DNA of 64,000 nucleotides, taken from positions 248,001 through 312,000 of the forward strand of contig NZ_JACJPL010000027.1 of NCBI RefSeq assembly GCF_014696065.1, written 5' to 3'. Below the pieces are notes generated by a model that saw only the letters and a list, made by a program, of their open reading frames with translations, was not told the DNA's origin and did not search any database. This stretch comes from Leptolyngbya sp. FACHB-261 (lineage in GTDB: Bacteria; Cyanobacteriota; Cyanobacteriia; FACHB-261). This document shows positions 52,917 through 63,608 of the stretch, one piece after another (within the stretch, counting starts at the first letter, position 1; each line of letters starts with the position of its first letter). The position numbers were made by a program, and so were the translations under genes.

Positions 52917-53756
52917 TCAGGCTAGGTCTTTTAACCAATGGGCTATGAGATCTAGAGCGGCTGAGTCAACCTGCCAGTGCGGCAGTAAATTCTCCTGAGC
53001 AGAACGCCAGTGGTCAGTTCGGACCAGCCAGTGATCTAACTCGGGCAGAATGTGAGAGGTGAATTTTGCTTGACCACTTTTGTACAGTTCTTGTTTATAG
53101 AGTTCTTGCTCTAGCAAGCGGACTTCATGAGTTGGAAATACCCAGTCCATCTCTCCGTGGACTGCCAACAGGGATAGGTTCAGACTGAGTACAGGCCGGA
53201 GCAAAAACAGATGGGTTTTGCTGGCATACTCCTGCTGCAGTTGAGCCAAAACTTGCCGATGCTGCTCTGGGTCGGAGGCAGATAAGGCTTGTTCGGCGGC
53301 GGCTTGAAAGCCAAGCAGATCATTGAGATAGCTCACGGGAGGGGCAATCAAAATCAGAGCTGCGACTGGCTCCGCTTGAGCCGACAGAACTGCTAAGGCT
53401 GCACCTTCACCGTGACTAAGCAACACTAGAGGCCCCTGCAACTCCGGTTGCTGCCGGCAGAATTGGCGTACAACGGCGAAATCCTCAGTTGCTCCCTGCA
53501 CAGCTGTAACTTCACCGGTGCTACGGCCCAAACCGCTCCGATCAAAGCGTAGGGAGCGAAAACCTCGCTCGGCTAAGCCTTCTGCCAGCTGCTGTAGGGG
53601 GGCAAAGCCAACATCTGTATCGTTGCCATCGCTATCGGCGAGGCCGCTACTAGGAGCGAATAGGACTACAGGTGGCAGGGCTGCTTCAGGAAGCAACATT
53701 TCTGCCGCTAGCCTCGCCTCACCGTTTGGAATTTCAACTCGGAAGCTGTCAAACAT
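52917..53756 (-). CDS. alpha/beta hydrolase-fold protein lacking the nucleophilic Ser
   Basis: 279 residues with a serine aminopeptidase/dienelactone-hydrolase-like fold (VVLFAPSSGLADSDG, then FDRSGLGRSTG). The elbow, expected as GHSxGG, reads LLSHGEGAAL: Gly116 sits where the Ser should be, while the acid (VHGEMDWVFP) and the His (ELDHWLVRT) remain. It may therefore be catalytically dead or use another residue. A duplicated QELYK-QELYK is present at about residues 210-220. AGGGAGAG precedes the ATG at 53756; the upstream extension to 53834 is not supported by similarity. Confidence 0.82.
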   Translation of the reverse strand: MFDSFRVEIPNGEARLAAEMLLPEAALPPVVLFAPSSGLADSDGNDTDVGFAPLQQLAEGLAERGFRSLRFDRSGLGRSTGEVTAVQGATEDFAVVRQFCRQQPELQGPLVLLSHGEGAALAVLSAQAEPVAALILIAPPVSYLNDLLGFQAAAEQALSASDPEQHRQVLAQLQQEYASKTHLFLLRPVLSLNLSLLAVHGEMDWVFPTHEVRLLEQELYKQELYKSGQAKFTSHILPELDHWLVRTDHWRSAQENLLPHWQVDSAALDLIAHWLKDLA

Positions 53757-53918
53757 TCGCCAAGCTCTCCCTGCTGTCCCTTGCCCCCAGTGTGTCCTAG
53801 TGTGTGTTCTTCTTAAAGAGCCGGGCATCCTCAATAGAAGAATATCGCTATAATTAAGGCTCCATTACCAGGGATAACCGTTCAAAGTCTTGACGCTGCC
53901 AGGATTGAATTTAAGCGT

Positions 53919-53948
53919 TGCCGTCGGGGAGATCTCCTCTTGACGGCA
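53919..53948 (+). promoter_or_regulatory. stem-loop in the infC leader region
   Basis: TGCCGTC (53919-53925) pairs with GACGGCA (53942-53948); inside, GGAGATCTCC is itself a perfect palindrome. The feature is about 130 bases before the infC ATG, in the 323-base gap shared with the divergent hydrolase gene. It could be an attenuator of infC, or simply a terminator-like stem. The rest of the gap shows nothing. Confidence 0.35.
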
Positions 53949-54079
53949 GTTTGGTATGTCAATACTATGAATAGTGTCTTCTGTCAAGCATCTGGTGCTC
54001 GTTTTGTAAACCTGTGTCTAACCTGGTGTCGAACGCTCCATTTAGCATCCATCTTTGAGGAAATCTCCCCCATTACTGC

Positions 54080-54607
54080 ATGAACAAGAAGCCCACCCCC
54101 CGCGACCTTCCGATGATCAACGAACGTATCCGATTCCCGAAGATTCGGGTAATCGATACGGCTGGTGAACAACTTGGTATTCTGACTCCCCGCGAGGCTC
54201 TACGGATCGCTGAGGAAAAGGAACTAGATCTAGTCCTGGTTAGCGATAAGGCAGATCCACCTGTCTGTCGAATCATGGACTATGGCAAGTTCAAGTTTGA
54301 ACAGGAGAAGAAGGCGCGGGAGGCTCGCAAGAAGCAACATACCGCCGATGTCAAAGAAGTGAAGATGCGCTACAACATCGACGACCATGACTACAACGTG
54401 CGTCTGAAGAGTGCGCAGCGCTTTCTTCAAGAGGGCGACAAAGTCAAGGCGACGATCATGTTCCGAGGCCGTGAGATTCAGCACGCTGACCTAGCTGAGG
54501 GACTGCTGAAGCGGATGGCCGAAAGCTTACAAGAGGTAGCTGAAATCCAGCAAGCACCGAAGCGCGAGGGCCGTAATATCATGATGTTGCTCTCGCCTAA
54601 GAAGTAA
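54080..54607 (+). CDS. infC: translation initiation factor IF-3
   Basis: 175 residues, the normal bacterial length. [20 protein letters not shown] begins the N domain; [20 protein letters not shown] is the signature; a Lys/Arg/Glu-rich linker helix ([14 protein letters not shown]) joins it to the C domain ([21 protein letters not shown]). It binds the 30S subunit, checks the initiator tRNA-codon match and prevents early subunit joining. The start is ATG at 54080, in line with most cyanobacteria, with GAGG about 20 bases upstream and no close ribosome site. No rpmI-rplT follows, so infC stands alone as in several cyanobacteria. Confidence 0.97.
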   Translation: MNKKPTPRDLPMINERIRFPKIRVIDTAGEQLGILTPREALRIAEEKELDLVLVSDKADPPVCRIMDYGKFKFEQEKKAREARKKQHTADVKEVKMRYNIDDHDYNVRLKSAQRFLQEGDKVKATIMFRGREIQHADLAEGLLKRMAESLQEVAEIQQAPKREGRNIMMLLSPKK

Positions 54608-54664
54608 ACCCGCCAGCCTTCACTACCGGCCTCTATAGGCAATCAGTTATTGAAAGCCCGCATT

Positions 54665-54698
54665 ACGCACTGTGACTCTAGTTACAGTGCGTTGTTTT
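54665..54698 (+). terminator. intrinsic terminator after infC
   Basis: ACGCACTGTGAC (54665-54676) pairs with GTTACAGTGCGT (54681-54692) over 12 positions with one G-U pair and a TCTA loop; the trailing TGTTTTT is T-rich. Confidence 0.88.
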
Positions 54699-54857
54699 TG
54701 GAAGCGTTTTTAGCAGCGTTGTCATTGGGCAGACTTCTTGCGAGGGAATGCTGCTGAAGATGATGCTTATGCCGAGTCTGGGCCAGCCTGTGCCAGGTCT
54801 ATATGCAGTCTAGGTTGTCGCTCCAGGTCTATTTCTGCTTCTTCCGCTTTGGCAGCT

Positions 54858-56249
54858 TCAAGAGACAGGGTAGGGCACGCGTAGCGTCTGTCGGATCTCT
54901 GGGGCTTCAATCACCTGAGTGGCCCCGCCGGGCCAACGGACCTCTACCTGGGCAACTTGAGTTTCTGTTCCTAAGCCAAAGTGAGCAACTGGTTCCATCT
55001 GGCAGAGGTAGCCGCTGCCCGCGTCAATGACCCGCCGCTGGGCTCGGCCAGCAACCAGCGTCACAACAGCACCTCGAGCAGGCGCACCCGCCGCTGTCAG
55101 GGGCAGCACTCGTAACCAGCCATTGCCGTTCTCGGGCGTCTGGAACAAGCTCAGAGGTTGCAGTCCAGATTCGCCATGGGCAATCACTAACTCTAGGCGG
55201 CCATCTCCATCCAGGTCGCCCACGGCCGCTCCTGTTCCCAATCCTGTGGGTTCGAGGGCATCACCAAGGTCTAGCGAGGTCCAACCGCCACCACGCCAGC
55301 CAAATAGACGATTGGGTTCACCAATGTTGTTGAAGAACAGTTCTTCGTAGCCATCATTATCGAAGTCGGCAGCAATAACCGTACGAATGCGCGAAGATTT
55401 TGCCATTTCTGGTGGCGCTGCTTCTTGAAAGTTGCCACCTCGCGATTGCACATAAAGTCGATGCGGACCTTCCCAGTTGCCATAAACCAGATCAAAGCGG
55501 CCGTTACCACTCATATCTATTACTGTCACGCCCCGACCGTTTTCAGAGGGGTCGTCGATTTCTAGGAGCTGAGCTAATTCTTCAAACCGACCGTTCCCAA
55601 GATTGCGAAACAAGAAGTTGCCGCCGCCTTCATTGACAGTGAAAATATCCATCGATTCTGACAGCAGGGGCAGCGAAACAACGCCTCGGCCACCTGTAGT
55701 TAAAGCTAATCCTGCCTCCGGGGCAACATTCACCAATTGCCCCTCAGGATTCAATTCGTACAGCCGCATGGGACCACCGTAATTGGCAACGAAGAAACCA
55801 TAGCGGCCGCGGCCCCATCGATCTACGCAAGCAACTGAGCGCCCAGCAGTTTTATTGATGACCTGTCGGTTCTCCGGCAGCGAAAACAAATCGACCCAGT
55901 GTTCACCCTGACGATCAACCTGAATATCAAACAGCCGGTCACCAAATTGCTTGGCGCCCGTAAAGGTATCCGTATTCAGGATATAGATTTCTTCTCGTCC
56001 GTCGCCATCCAGATCACAAGCAGCTACACCAATTGCTCGCCGTTCCGGATCGGCAAGCACAGGGTCAGCAATATCAATAAAGCTAGAGCCGTTCCACTTT
56101 AAGGCTAAATTGCGATAGCCAAAGCCAGCCACCAAAATTTCGAAGGCCCCGTCACCATCAACATCGAGGATGGCAAGACCATAGTTGAGTTGAGCGGGAT
56201 TATCAGTGAGGAGAGAGCTGCGGTCCACAAACATAGAAGTTTCGGTCAA
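54858..56249 (-). CDS. CRTAC1-type FG-GAP/VCBS protein with ASPIC/UnbV domain
   Basis: 463 residues forming a beta-propeller of FG-GAP/VCBS blades, each with a calcium-binding loop: LDVDGDGAFEIL, CDLDGDGREEIY, ADFDNDGYEELF, GDLDGDGRLELV. The C-terminal segment (QRRVIDAGSGYLCQMEPVAHFGLG) is the ASPIC/UnbV repeat of the CRTAC1 family. Such propellers bind calcium and protein or glycan partners. No signal peptide is visible at the N terminus (MTETSMFVDRSSLL), which is unusual for this mainly exported family. Function in cyanobacteria is unknown. Confidence 0.87.
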   Translation of the reverse strand: MTETSMFVDRSSLLTDNPAQLNYGLAILDVDGDGAFEILVAGFGYRNLALKWNGSSFIDIADPVLADPERRAIGVAACDLDGDGREEIYILNTDTFTGAKQFGDRLFDIQVDRQGEHWVDLFSLPENRQVINKTAGRSVACVDRWGRGRYGFFVANYGGPMRLYELNPEGQLVNVAPEAGLALTTGGRGVVSLPLLSESMDIFTVNEGGGNFLFRNLGNGRFEELAQLLEIDDPSENGRGVTVIDMSGNGRFDLVYGNWEGPHRLYVQSRGGNFQEAAPPEMAKSSRIRTVIAADFDNDGYEELFFNNIGEPNRLFGWRGGGWTSLDLGDALEPTGLGTGAAVGDLDGDGRLELVIAHGESGLQPLSLFQTPENGNGWLRVLPLTAAGAPARGAVVTLVAGRAQRRVIDAGSGYLCQMEPVAHFGLGTETQVAQVEVRWPGGATQVIEAPEIRQTLRVPYPVS

Positions 56250-56296
56250 GGCTTGGGCGAAGAGCTGCCCTCTCCCACTCTACAGATTTCGATCTA

Positions 56297-56321
56297 GAGC
56301 CTCTATAAATTAAAGAGGCTC
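56297..56321. terminator. hairpin between the CRTAC1 gene and the AbrB-like gene
   Basis: GAGCCTCT (56297-56304) pairs with AGAGGCTC (56314-56321) with an A+T-rich loop. It lies downstream of the minus-strand AbrB-like gene and upstream of the CRTAC1 gene. No T tract follows on the minus strand. Confidence 0.4.
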
Positions 56322-56385
56322 AGGGAAACGACATTGAACCGATCAGGGAATTGCGCGAGATAGATGGCACCCTGAGCCCTGAGGT

Positions 56386-56805
56386 TTATTCCTCTTCATC
56401 TCCAGAAACGGTCATTAAACGGATGTGCTTGCGGCCCACCTTTAAAGTGAGTTCATCACCCGGTTGCAATCCCATCTGACGGGTGTAGGGTGCGCCAATC
56501 AGCAGCATGCCGTTCTTTTGAACGCTTACGCGGTAGCTGGCTGCACGGCCTCCACGACCCTGACCAGGCTCTTTGCCTTTGCCATCGAGGTCAATGCCTT
56601 CTGCAGCGATCAGCGCCTTATAAAACTGCATTAGATTGACCCGTTCACCTCGCTTGGGAGTTTGCGAGACATAGCCACAAGCACGCGCTTTTTCTTCCTT
56701 AGAAGCACCTTTGAGATCTTTGACCTTCTCCAGTAACTCTCGACCGGTGAGGGGTTTGACAGGTTCCGGTTTGGGCGGTTCTACCTGTGCCTTTTTTCTT
56801 GCCAT
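56386..56805 (-). CDS. CalA/AbrB-like cyanobacterial transcription regulator
   Basis: 139 residues of the cyanobacterial AbrB-like family (cyAbrB). KPLTGRELLEKVKDLKGASK, then EEKARACGYVSQT and ERVNLMQFYKALIAAEGIDL form the family-specific N-terminal half; the AbrB-type swapped-hairpin DNA-binding domain is C-terminal (RVSVQKNGMLLIGAPYTRQM, then GLQPGDELTLKVGRKHI). Every cyanobacterium has two or more; they control carbon/nitrogen, hydrogenase and other genes and are redox-affected through a conserved Cys (here in ACGYV). Which paralogue this is cannot be told. A Pro/Glu/Lys-rich N-terminal tail precedes it. Confidence 0.9.
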   Translation of the reverse strand: MARKKAQVEPPKPEPVKPLTGRELLEKVKDLKGASKEEKARACGYVSQTPKRGERVNLMQFYKALIAAEGIDLDGKGKEPGQGRGGRAASYRVSVQKNGMLLIGAPYTRQMGLQPGDELTLKVGRKHIRLMTVSGDEEE

Positions 56806-58079
56806 AGTGTTACACCGCTAAAGGGCGAATAGATTATTTCAGAGTATTGTTTATATTGATCGGGACTGTCAACAGTTTCAACAAGAAAATACAACGATTT
56901 TCGAAAAAGAAGAGGCGAGAGTGTTGCTTCTGTAGAGTGAAAACTGATGCAACTCAGACCCATCTGCCCAATTCAAAACGCCAGCGAACATCACTACTGT
57001 CTTTTTGAGCTGTGCTTTCGACTGCTAGCAGGCATCGTTTGAGAGTCCAGTCTTTAACTCAACAGCTTGGTTTTGTCCTAAAGGCTGACCTGTCGTTTGC
57101 AAAAGTTGCTAAATCGATGGCGCCTCCAAACTGAAGCTTCTCTGGGCTTGCAATTGAGCAGGAGGCCATTACCTCCTACCTAATCACTCTCTAGGCCACA
57201 GGATTCTGGGCACCTGAAATAGTGCTCATTGGCCTGAGACTAAGGCGAGGGCTTGAATAATCAGGCAGGTGATCTACAGGTTTGCCCGAACAGAGCACCT
57301 CTAGATCTGTTATTGGCTGATTTAAGTTTTGCCTGAGGAGGTTTGCATTGAGACGCGGGTTGGTCTACTGGCTATCCAAACTGAATTCTCCGGAGTGGCC
57401 AGGTCGTTTAGGCGTTCTATTGCTGGCTGGTCACGACCCAATAAACCCTAGGTAAACCATCAGATGATTAGAGTGGCTGCTGGATCGACAAAATTTGCCT
57501 CAGTAGAGTGACGGCATATTTTCTCTATTGAGGCGGTCAATTCAGTCCGGATAGCTCAAAATTGGGTCTTGCCCTCAGCGTAAACTTTCGCAGCAGACAA
57601 GAAACAGCCGACTCTTCAAACTTAGTTGAACAGACTCTTTATTTCGCGCCCTCTCCATTTCTACAGAGCACAGCAAGTTGGGCAGCGCTTAAATGCTAGA
57701 GAAAGCCTCCCTCCATATCTGTTTACCCTTTTGCCTTTAGTCTCTTGAAGCAGGGTTGAAGGCAGTGAGCAGGGCAGGGTAGGAATAAACCAGGCATAAA
57801 CCCTGTGAAGCCATCACAAGTCCAGGTAAGTACGAACCCCTTACCCTGCCTACCCTGAAGCTCCAGGTCTTTCTCCTGCCCTGCCAGCGGGGCTAAAGAG
57901 GATTAGGTCAGACAGGGTTGGCAGGGCAGGGTTCAAATGAGAGAGAACGCCCTCTGGCCTTCTAAAAAGGCAATTCATCCATATCCTGGCTTGCCCACAC
58001 TAGGGCGTTGCCCCACGCTAGGCCTTTGCCTCACACCGAAATCATGAATCCCGTAGAGAGAGTGCACCGTGCTTGCTAT
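56806..58079. other. long non-coding stretch with internal repeats
   Basis: About 1.3 kb with no coding-like frame on either strand, unusual for this window. No tmRNA, RNase P RNA, SRP RNA or tRNA signature was recognised. It contains repeat-rich DNA at 57769-57932 (listed separately) and several inverted pairs such as GTGGCCAG...CTGGTCAC near 57396-57445. It may hold small RNAs or the leaders of the neighbouring genes, or be a decayed region. Confidence 0.5.
57769..57932. repeat. GGCAGGGCAGGGT-type direct and inverted repeats
   Basis: GCAGGGCAGGGT occurs at 57769-57780 and again at 57921-57932. Between them lie inverted copies: CCTACCCTG (57849-57857) complements CAGGGTAGG (57775-57783), and CTGCCCTGCC (57876-57885) complements GGCAGGGCAG (57920-57929). 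These give alternative stem pairings over 160 bases. A similar CAGGGTT core recurs nearby (about 57751, 57913). Confidence 0.7.
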
Positions 58080-58110
58080 AAAAATTGGGGCATCGCCTTA
58101 GCGATGCCCC
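58080..58110 (-). terminator. intrinsic terminator after sqdX
   Basis: GGGGCATCGC and GCGATGCCCC (58087-58096, 58101-58110) make a perfect 10-bp stem with a four-base loop. On the minus strand it is followed by CAATTTTTATAG, a T-rich tract. It lies 45 bases downstream of the glycosyltransferase gene, which is transcribed leftwards. Confidence 0.88.
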
Positions 58111-58154
58111 TACAAGCTTCACATTCCTAACCAGCAACTCCTTTTACAGCAAAC

Positions 58155-59294
58155 TTACGGCACAACCCTTGAGCACGGCTGAGCCTGTTCAACCGTCCGC
58201 TGATAGTAATGCTGTAGCTGGCGAGTCGCTGCCGACCAACTCCACTTCTCGGCCTCTTGGCGAGCCTGCAGGCGCAACTGTTCGCGCTGCTCAGTCTGGC
58301 TCAGTAGCGATTGAGTTGCTGTTATTGCCCCCCGCTCATCAGTTGGGTCAAATAGGTAGCCGTTGACGCCATCCTCAACGATGTCAGGAATGCCACCAGA
58401 ACGAGCAGCCACGACTGGACAACCCGCCGCCATCGCCTCTAGCAGTACCAGGCCTAGAGTTTCGGTACGTGAGGGGAAAATGAAGGCATCTGCGGAGGCA
58501 TAGGCCGCCGCTAGGTCTTTACCACCGAGGTAGCCAACAAAGTGGGTAGGAGTGCCTGCAAAGTAGCGTTCTAGCTCGGCACGATGGGGACCATCACCCA
58601 CCAGCGCCAAACGCGCTTGCGGAATCGCCTCTAGAACAGGACGAATGCGCTCGATTTCTTTTTCAGCCCCCAGACGCCCGATGTAGAGCAGTAGCGGTGC
58701 TTCTGGGTGCCCTTTGCTTAGTCGCTCTCGCATCTCAGCTGAGCGAAGGCTTGGGTCAAACATTTCCGTATCGACCCCTCGCTGCCACAAGTCCACCCGC
58801 TCAATGCCATGAGTGACCAGTTCTGACCTCATGACTGTTGAGGTACACAGGTTAAGGTCAGCCTGGTTATGTCCTGCCTTTAGCAGTTCCCACAGCACTC
58901 CCTCCAAGGCACCCAAACCATAGTGATGGAGATACTGGGGTAAGTGAGTGTGGTAGGACGCAACTAGAGGCAAATCGTAGAGCTTGCCGTAAAATATGCC
59001 GGCCAAACCTAACACTGCTGGGTTAACCACATGCACAATGTCAGGCCGGAACTTCTTGAGGGCATAGCCTAAGGCAGGCCGAGGCAAAGCTAACTTCAGT
59101 TCTGGGTAAAGTGGCAGCGGAAAGCCAGAAACCCCATAAATTTCTGCGCCACAATGCTCTTTGAGGCCCCCTTCAGGCGCAAAAATCAGAACCTGGTCCC
59201 CCAAGCGCTGCAAGTGGTCGACAGTGTGACGCAAGCGCGTGACGATGCCGTCAACCTTAGGCAAAAAGGTTTCAGTGAACAGAGCAATGCGCAT
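58155..59294 (-). CDS. sqdX: sulfoquinovosyltransferase (SQDG synthase) SqdX
   Basis: 379 residues of the GT4 family. RIALFTETFLPKVDGIVTRL begins it; ASYHTHLPQYLHHYGLG and VDLWQRGVDTEMFDP are typical of SqdX; LYIGRLGAEKEIE, then SRTETLGLVLLEAMAAGCPV (the E-x7-E donor-binding motif) complete the fold. The enzyme moves sulfoquinovose from UDP-SQ to diacylglycerol, giving SQDG, a thylakoid lipid. It is just downstream of sqdB on the same strand with a 62-base gap, as in the usual cyanobacterial pair, and ends in a strong terminator. Confidence 0.95.
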   Translation of the reverse strand: MRIALFTETFLPKVDGIVTRLRHTVDHLQRLGDQVLIFAPEGGLKEHCGAEIYGVSGFPLPLYPELKLALPRPALGYALKKFRPDIVHVVNPAVLGLAGIFYGKLYDLPLVASYHTHLPQYLHHYGLGALEGVLWELLKAGHNQADLNLCTSTVMRSELVTHGIERVDLWQRGVDTEMFDPSLRSAEMRERLSKGHPEAPLLLYIGRLGAEKEIERIRPVLEAIPQARLALVGDGPHRAELERYFAGTPTHFVGYLGGKDLAAAYASADAFIFPSRTETLGLVLLEAMAAGCPVVAARSGGIPDIVEDGVNGYLFDPTDERGAITATQSLLSQTEQREQLRLQARQEAEKWSWSAATRQLQHYYQRTVEQAQPCSRVVP

Positions 59295-59356
59295 AGGCGG
59301 AGAAGTCGCAGAGCGAATTAGACAAGCCCTAGAGCCCTAAGGCTCTACGCTCGATC

Positions 59357-60532
<1,176 letters not shown>

Positions 60533-60641
60533 TTAACTGGCTTTCTGAACCACCAAGCACTCTATCAGGAATTGCCCCTCCTTGATCTACAGCCTACGGC
60601 TAGTCTGTACCAACAATCTACTGACAATCTATTGACAATCT

Positions 60642-62096
60642 TTAGGGCAACCACAAAGGACGAATTCCCAGCAACTTAAGGGGAATCGGCTCACTCGGCT
60701 CCGGCTTAAGCGGCAACTGCCAAATCTCACCCACAGCGATTGGCTCTCCTTGTAGACTACGCACCACTCCCTGGCTTATGCCTGCAGCTAGACTGACCCG
60801 GTCATAAAGCAGACTACGCTGATCCGGTGCAAGGTTGAAATTTAAATCGGTGCGCTCATTGAGTTCCAACAAAGTTTGCAGTTGACCTGTTTTGAGGTCA
60901 ATGGCGACTAGAGCTGGATACTCGTCGTAGCCTTTGCCAACAACACGAGTGACGACACAGTAGAGCGTGGTTCGGTTCAGATTGAATTCACAGGTCTTGA
61001 AGTTGCCCTCACTATGTAGTAATTTACGGGGCTGCCCTGCAGTACTGACCAGAAATAAATCTCTGGTGTAATCAGGGTTAAATTGCACCATTGCGGCTTG
61101 AGTACCATCTGCTGCAAAGTTGAGGACTGTGCCAAAGCGGGGCAAAAACTCCAGCGCTTTCGCTTTTGGGGTCAGCGGAAAAATCGTTTGCCCTTGGCCT
61201 TGGGCAATAATCAAGGCCGAGCTATCAGGGGTAATCAAAAATTCGCCCGTGGCCTGGTTGCTAATCAAAGACCATTGGGGGTCGCCTTCACGTTGTAACC
61301 ATAGCCCCAAGCTCGATTGCGCATTAGCAATTGGCTGGTCTAGCTGGGGCTGTTGGGTCTTTCGATCAAAGCGCTGCACCACAATCGCTTTGCCATCGGG
61401 GGATAAAGCAAAACGCAAAAGTTGATAGTCTCGGCTGTCTAATTGGAGGCTGAGCTGACCTGTTTCTAGGTCTATTTGATAGAGCTGGAGCTGGTTATAA
61501 TCGGTGCCCTGCTGCGCGGCAGTACGCTCGGCTGCACTGAATAACACTCGCTTGCCATCCGGATAAGGCTTGAAGTCACTGACTACCAGGTTCGGCGGTG
61601 TGACAGCTGTGGTCTGAGCGGTGGCAAAGTCATAGCGCATTAACCGCCCGGCATTTTCAGCGGCAATGCTTAGGTAGAGCAGGCGAGGGGTCGGTGTGCT
61701 GAACTGGCTTTCAAACGGACGCGCCATCGCTCGGCCAAAGCGATCTTGCGCCTGGGTCAGCCGAACTTGGTATTCTGTGCCCGCTTGCGGCGGCAAGTCT
61801 GGCGTATAGGCCATGCGACGGCCAGCCCAACTCAGACGACCTGGCAAAGCAGGCTCAAACCGAAGCTGGTCGGCCACACTTTTGGTATTCATGGGCCGGT
61901 TGAAGTCAAAGGTCATGGCAACATCTGTCTTGCTGAGTTGCCGTCCAGACCAGCTGAAGGTCCGGACTTGTGGGGCCGTTTGATCACCGCCAAACAGCAG
62001 TAGCCCAGTTAAAACCAGCAGGATCAGGACGGCAATCGCCACAGCCCGATCAAGTGGTTGTAGAGACCCACGCCCAGCCTGAATTGATTTTTTCAT
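60642..62096 (-). CDS. membrane-anchored Ig/TolB-propeller-like protein
   Basis: 484 residues. One membrane helix near the N terminus (about 16-36, AVAIAVLILLVLTGLLLFGG) precedes an Ig-like domain of the SbsA type (DVAMTFDFNRPMNTKSVADQ and YTPDLPPQAGTEYQV), then a beta-propeller resembling TolB/WD40 repeats (DFKPYPDGKRVLFSA, LLRFALSPDGKAIVVQR, GEFLITPDSSALIIAQ, DLNFNLAPDQRSLLYDR). It is probably periplasmic and involved in protein contacts; function unknown. ATG at 62096 was preferred; an ATG four codons upstream is also possible. Confidence 0.78.
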   Translation of the reverse strand: MKKSIQAGRGSLQPLDRAVAIAVLILLVLTGLLLFGGDQTAPQVRTFSWSGRQLSKTDVAMTFDFNRPMNTKSVADQLRFEPALPGRLSWAGRRMAYTPDLPPQAGTEYQVRLTQAQDRFGRAMARPFESQFSTPTPRLLYLSIAAENAGRLMRYDFATAQTTAVTPPNLVVSDFKPYPDGKRVLFSAAERTAAQQGTDYNQLQLYQIDLETGQLSLQLDSRDYQLLRFALSPDGKAIVVQRFDRKTQQPQLDQPIANAQSSLGLWLQREGDPQWSLISNQATGEFLITPDSSALIIAQGQGQTIFPLTPKAKALEFLPRFGTVLNFAADGTQAAMVQFNPDYTRDLFLVSTAGQPRKLLHSEGNFKTCEFNLNRTTLYCVVTRVVGKGYDEYPALVAIDLKTGQLQTLLELNERTDLNFNLAPDQRSLLYDRVSLAAGISQGVVRSLQGEPIAVGEIWQLPLKPEPSEPIPLKLLGIRPLWLP

Positions 62097-62180
62097 CGGC
62101 AGCCGCACACCACAGTGATAGGATCTCTCTCGCCAGTACAGACGTAGTATGCTACGTCTTCACCCCATTACGCCTGCACT

Positions 62181-63602
62181 ATGACGCCGTTCTCGTCAGA
62201 GGCCCGGAGAGACATTGCGCCAGTGCCCCAAAAAGAGATTTCTAAAATCTTGATTGCCAATCGGGGCGAGATTGCATTACGGATCCTGCGTACCTGCGAA
62301 GAGATGGGAATTGCTACGGTTGCCGTCCACTCCACTGTGGATCGCAATGCGCTGCATGTTCAACTGGCTGATGAAGCGGTCTGCATCGGCGAGCCGCCCA
62401 GTGCCAAAAGTTATCTCAACATCCCCAATATCATTGCGGCTGCCCTGACGCGCAACGCCACCGCCATTCATCCAGGCTATGGTTTCCTAGCGGAGAACGC
62501 TCGTTTCGCTGAAATTTGTGCCGACCACCAATTGACTTTCATTGGTCCCACGCCCGCAGCAATTACGGCAATGGGGGACAAATCCACAGCCAAAGAGACG
62601 ATGCAATGGGCCAAAGTGCCCACAGTTCCGGGTAGCGATGGCTTGATTGAAAGCGAGTCTCAAGCTTTGAATCTAGCGACTAAAATTGGCTACCCCGTGA
62701 TGATTAAAGCCACGGCAGGTGGCGGTGGGCGCGGTATGCGCTTTGTCCCCAGCGAACTAGAATTGCTGCGTCTACTGCGAGCCGCTCAGGGCGAAGCAGA
62801 AGCCGCTTTTGGCAACCCTGGCGTTTATTTGGAGAAATTCATTGAGCGGCCACGCCACATTGAGTTTCAGATTTTGGCGGATGCTCACGGCAATGTCATT
62901 CACTTAGGTGAACGAGATTGCTCAATTCAGCGTCGCCACCAAAAATTGCTAGAAGAAGCGCCCAGCCCAGCCTTGAGCCCGGAACTGCGCGCGAAGATGG
63001 GAACGGCTGCGGTAAAAGCCGCTCAGGCGATTAACTACACTGGCGCCGGTACTGTGGAGTTTTTGCTAGATCGCCATGGCAATTTCTACTTTATGGAGAT
63101 GAACACCCGCATTCAGGTGGAGCACCCGGTCACTGAGATGATTACGGGGCTCGATCTGATTGCCGAGCAAATTCGCATTGCGCGGGGCGAAAAACTGCGG
63201 CTGACCCAAGAGCAAGTCGTGCTCAATGGCCATGCGATCGAATGCCGGATCAACGCCGAAGATCCTGAACACAACTTTCGACCCCATCCCGGTCGGATTA
63301 GCGGCTACTTACCGCCTGGTGGCCCCGGTGTGCGCATGGATTCCCACGTCTACACAGACTACGTAATCCCGCCTTATTACGACTCCTTAATCGGTAAGTT
63401 GATTGTCTGGGCACCTGATCGAAGCGGTGCCATTATCCGCATGCGGCGAGCGCTACGGGAATGCGCGATTACCGGCTTGCCTACCACTATTGCTTTTCAC
63501 CAAAAGATTATGCAAAACCCAGCCTTCATCAAGGCTGATGTTTACACAAACTTTGTGCAGCAGTTGATGGAAGCGGAGGAGGCTGCTAAGTTAGCCGGAT
63601 AG
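62181..63602 (+). CDS. accC: acetyl-CoA carboxylase biotin carboxylase subunit
   Basis: 473 residues of the ATP-grasp biotin carboxylase; it carboxylates the biotin on AccB using ATP and bicarbonate in fatty acid synthesis. [20 protein letters not shown] opens it; [29 protein letters not shown] (glycine-rich ATP loop), [16 protein letters not shown] and [19 protein letters not shown] carry the conserved active-site residues. The extra 20 N-terminal residues before [10 protein letters not shown] are unusual in length; an internal start is possible but none with ATG is convenient. accB, accA and accD are not in this window. Confidence 0.97.
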   Translation: MTPFSSEARRDIAPVPQKEISKILIANRGEIALRILRTCEEMGIATVAVHSTVDRNALHVQLADEAVCIGEPPSAKSYLNIPNIIAAALTRNATAIHPGYGFLAENARFAEICADHQLTFIGPTPAAITAMGDKSTAKETMQWAKVPTVPGSDGLIESESQALNLATKIGYPVMIKATAGGGGRGMRFVPSELELLRLLRAAQGEAEAAFGNPGVYLEKFIERPRHIEFQILADAHGNVIHLGERDCSIQRRHQKLLEEAPSPALSPELRAKMGTAAVKAAQAINYTGAGTVEFLLDRHGNFYFMEMNTRIQVEHPVTEMITGLDLIAEQIRIARGEKLRLTQEQVVLNGHAIECRINAEDPEHNFRPHPGRISGYLPPGGPGVRMDSHVYTDYVIPPYYDSLIGKLIVWAPDRSGAIIRMRRALRECAITGLPTTIAFHQKIMQNPAFIKADVYTNFVQQLMEAEEAAKLAG

Positions 63603-63608
63603 CTTTAA

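Noticed and set aside
57001-57770. RNase P RNA, tmRNA or SRP RNA in the long gap
   Set aside because: None of their conserved segments was recognised in this region.
58021-58060. Yfr1-like small RNA (CTCACACC motif)
   Set aside because: Only a partial motif is present and the downstream hairpin is better explained as the sqdX terminator on the other strand.
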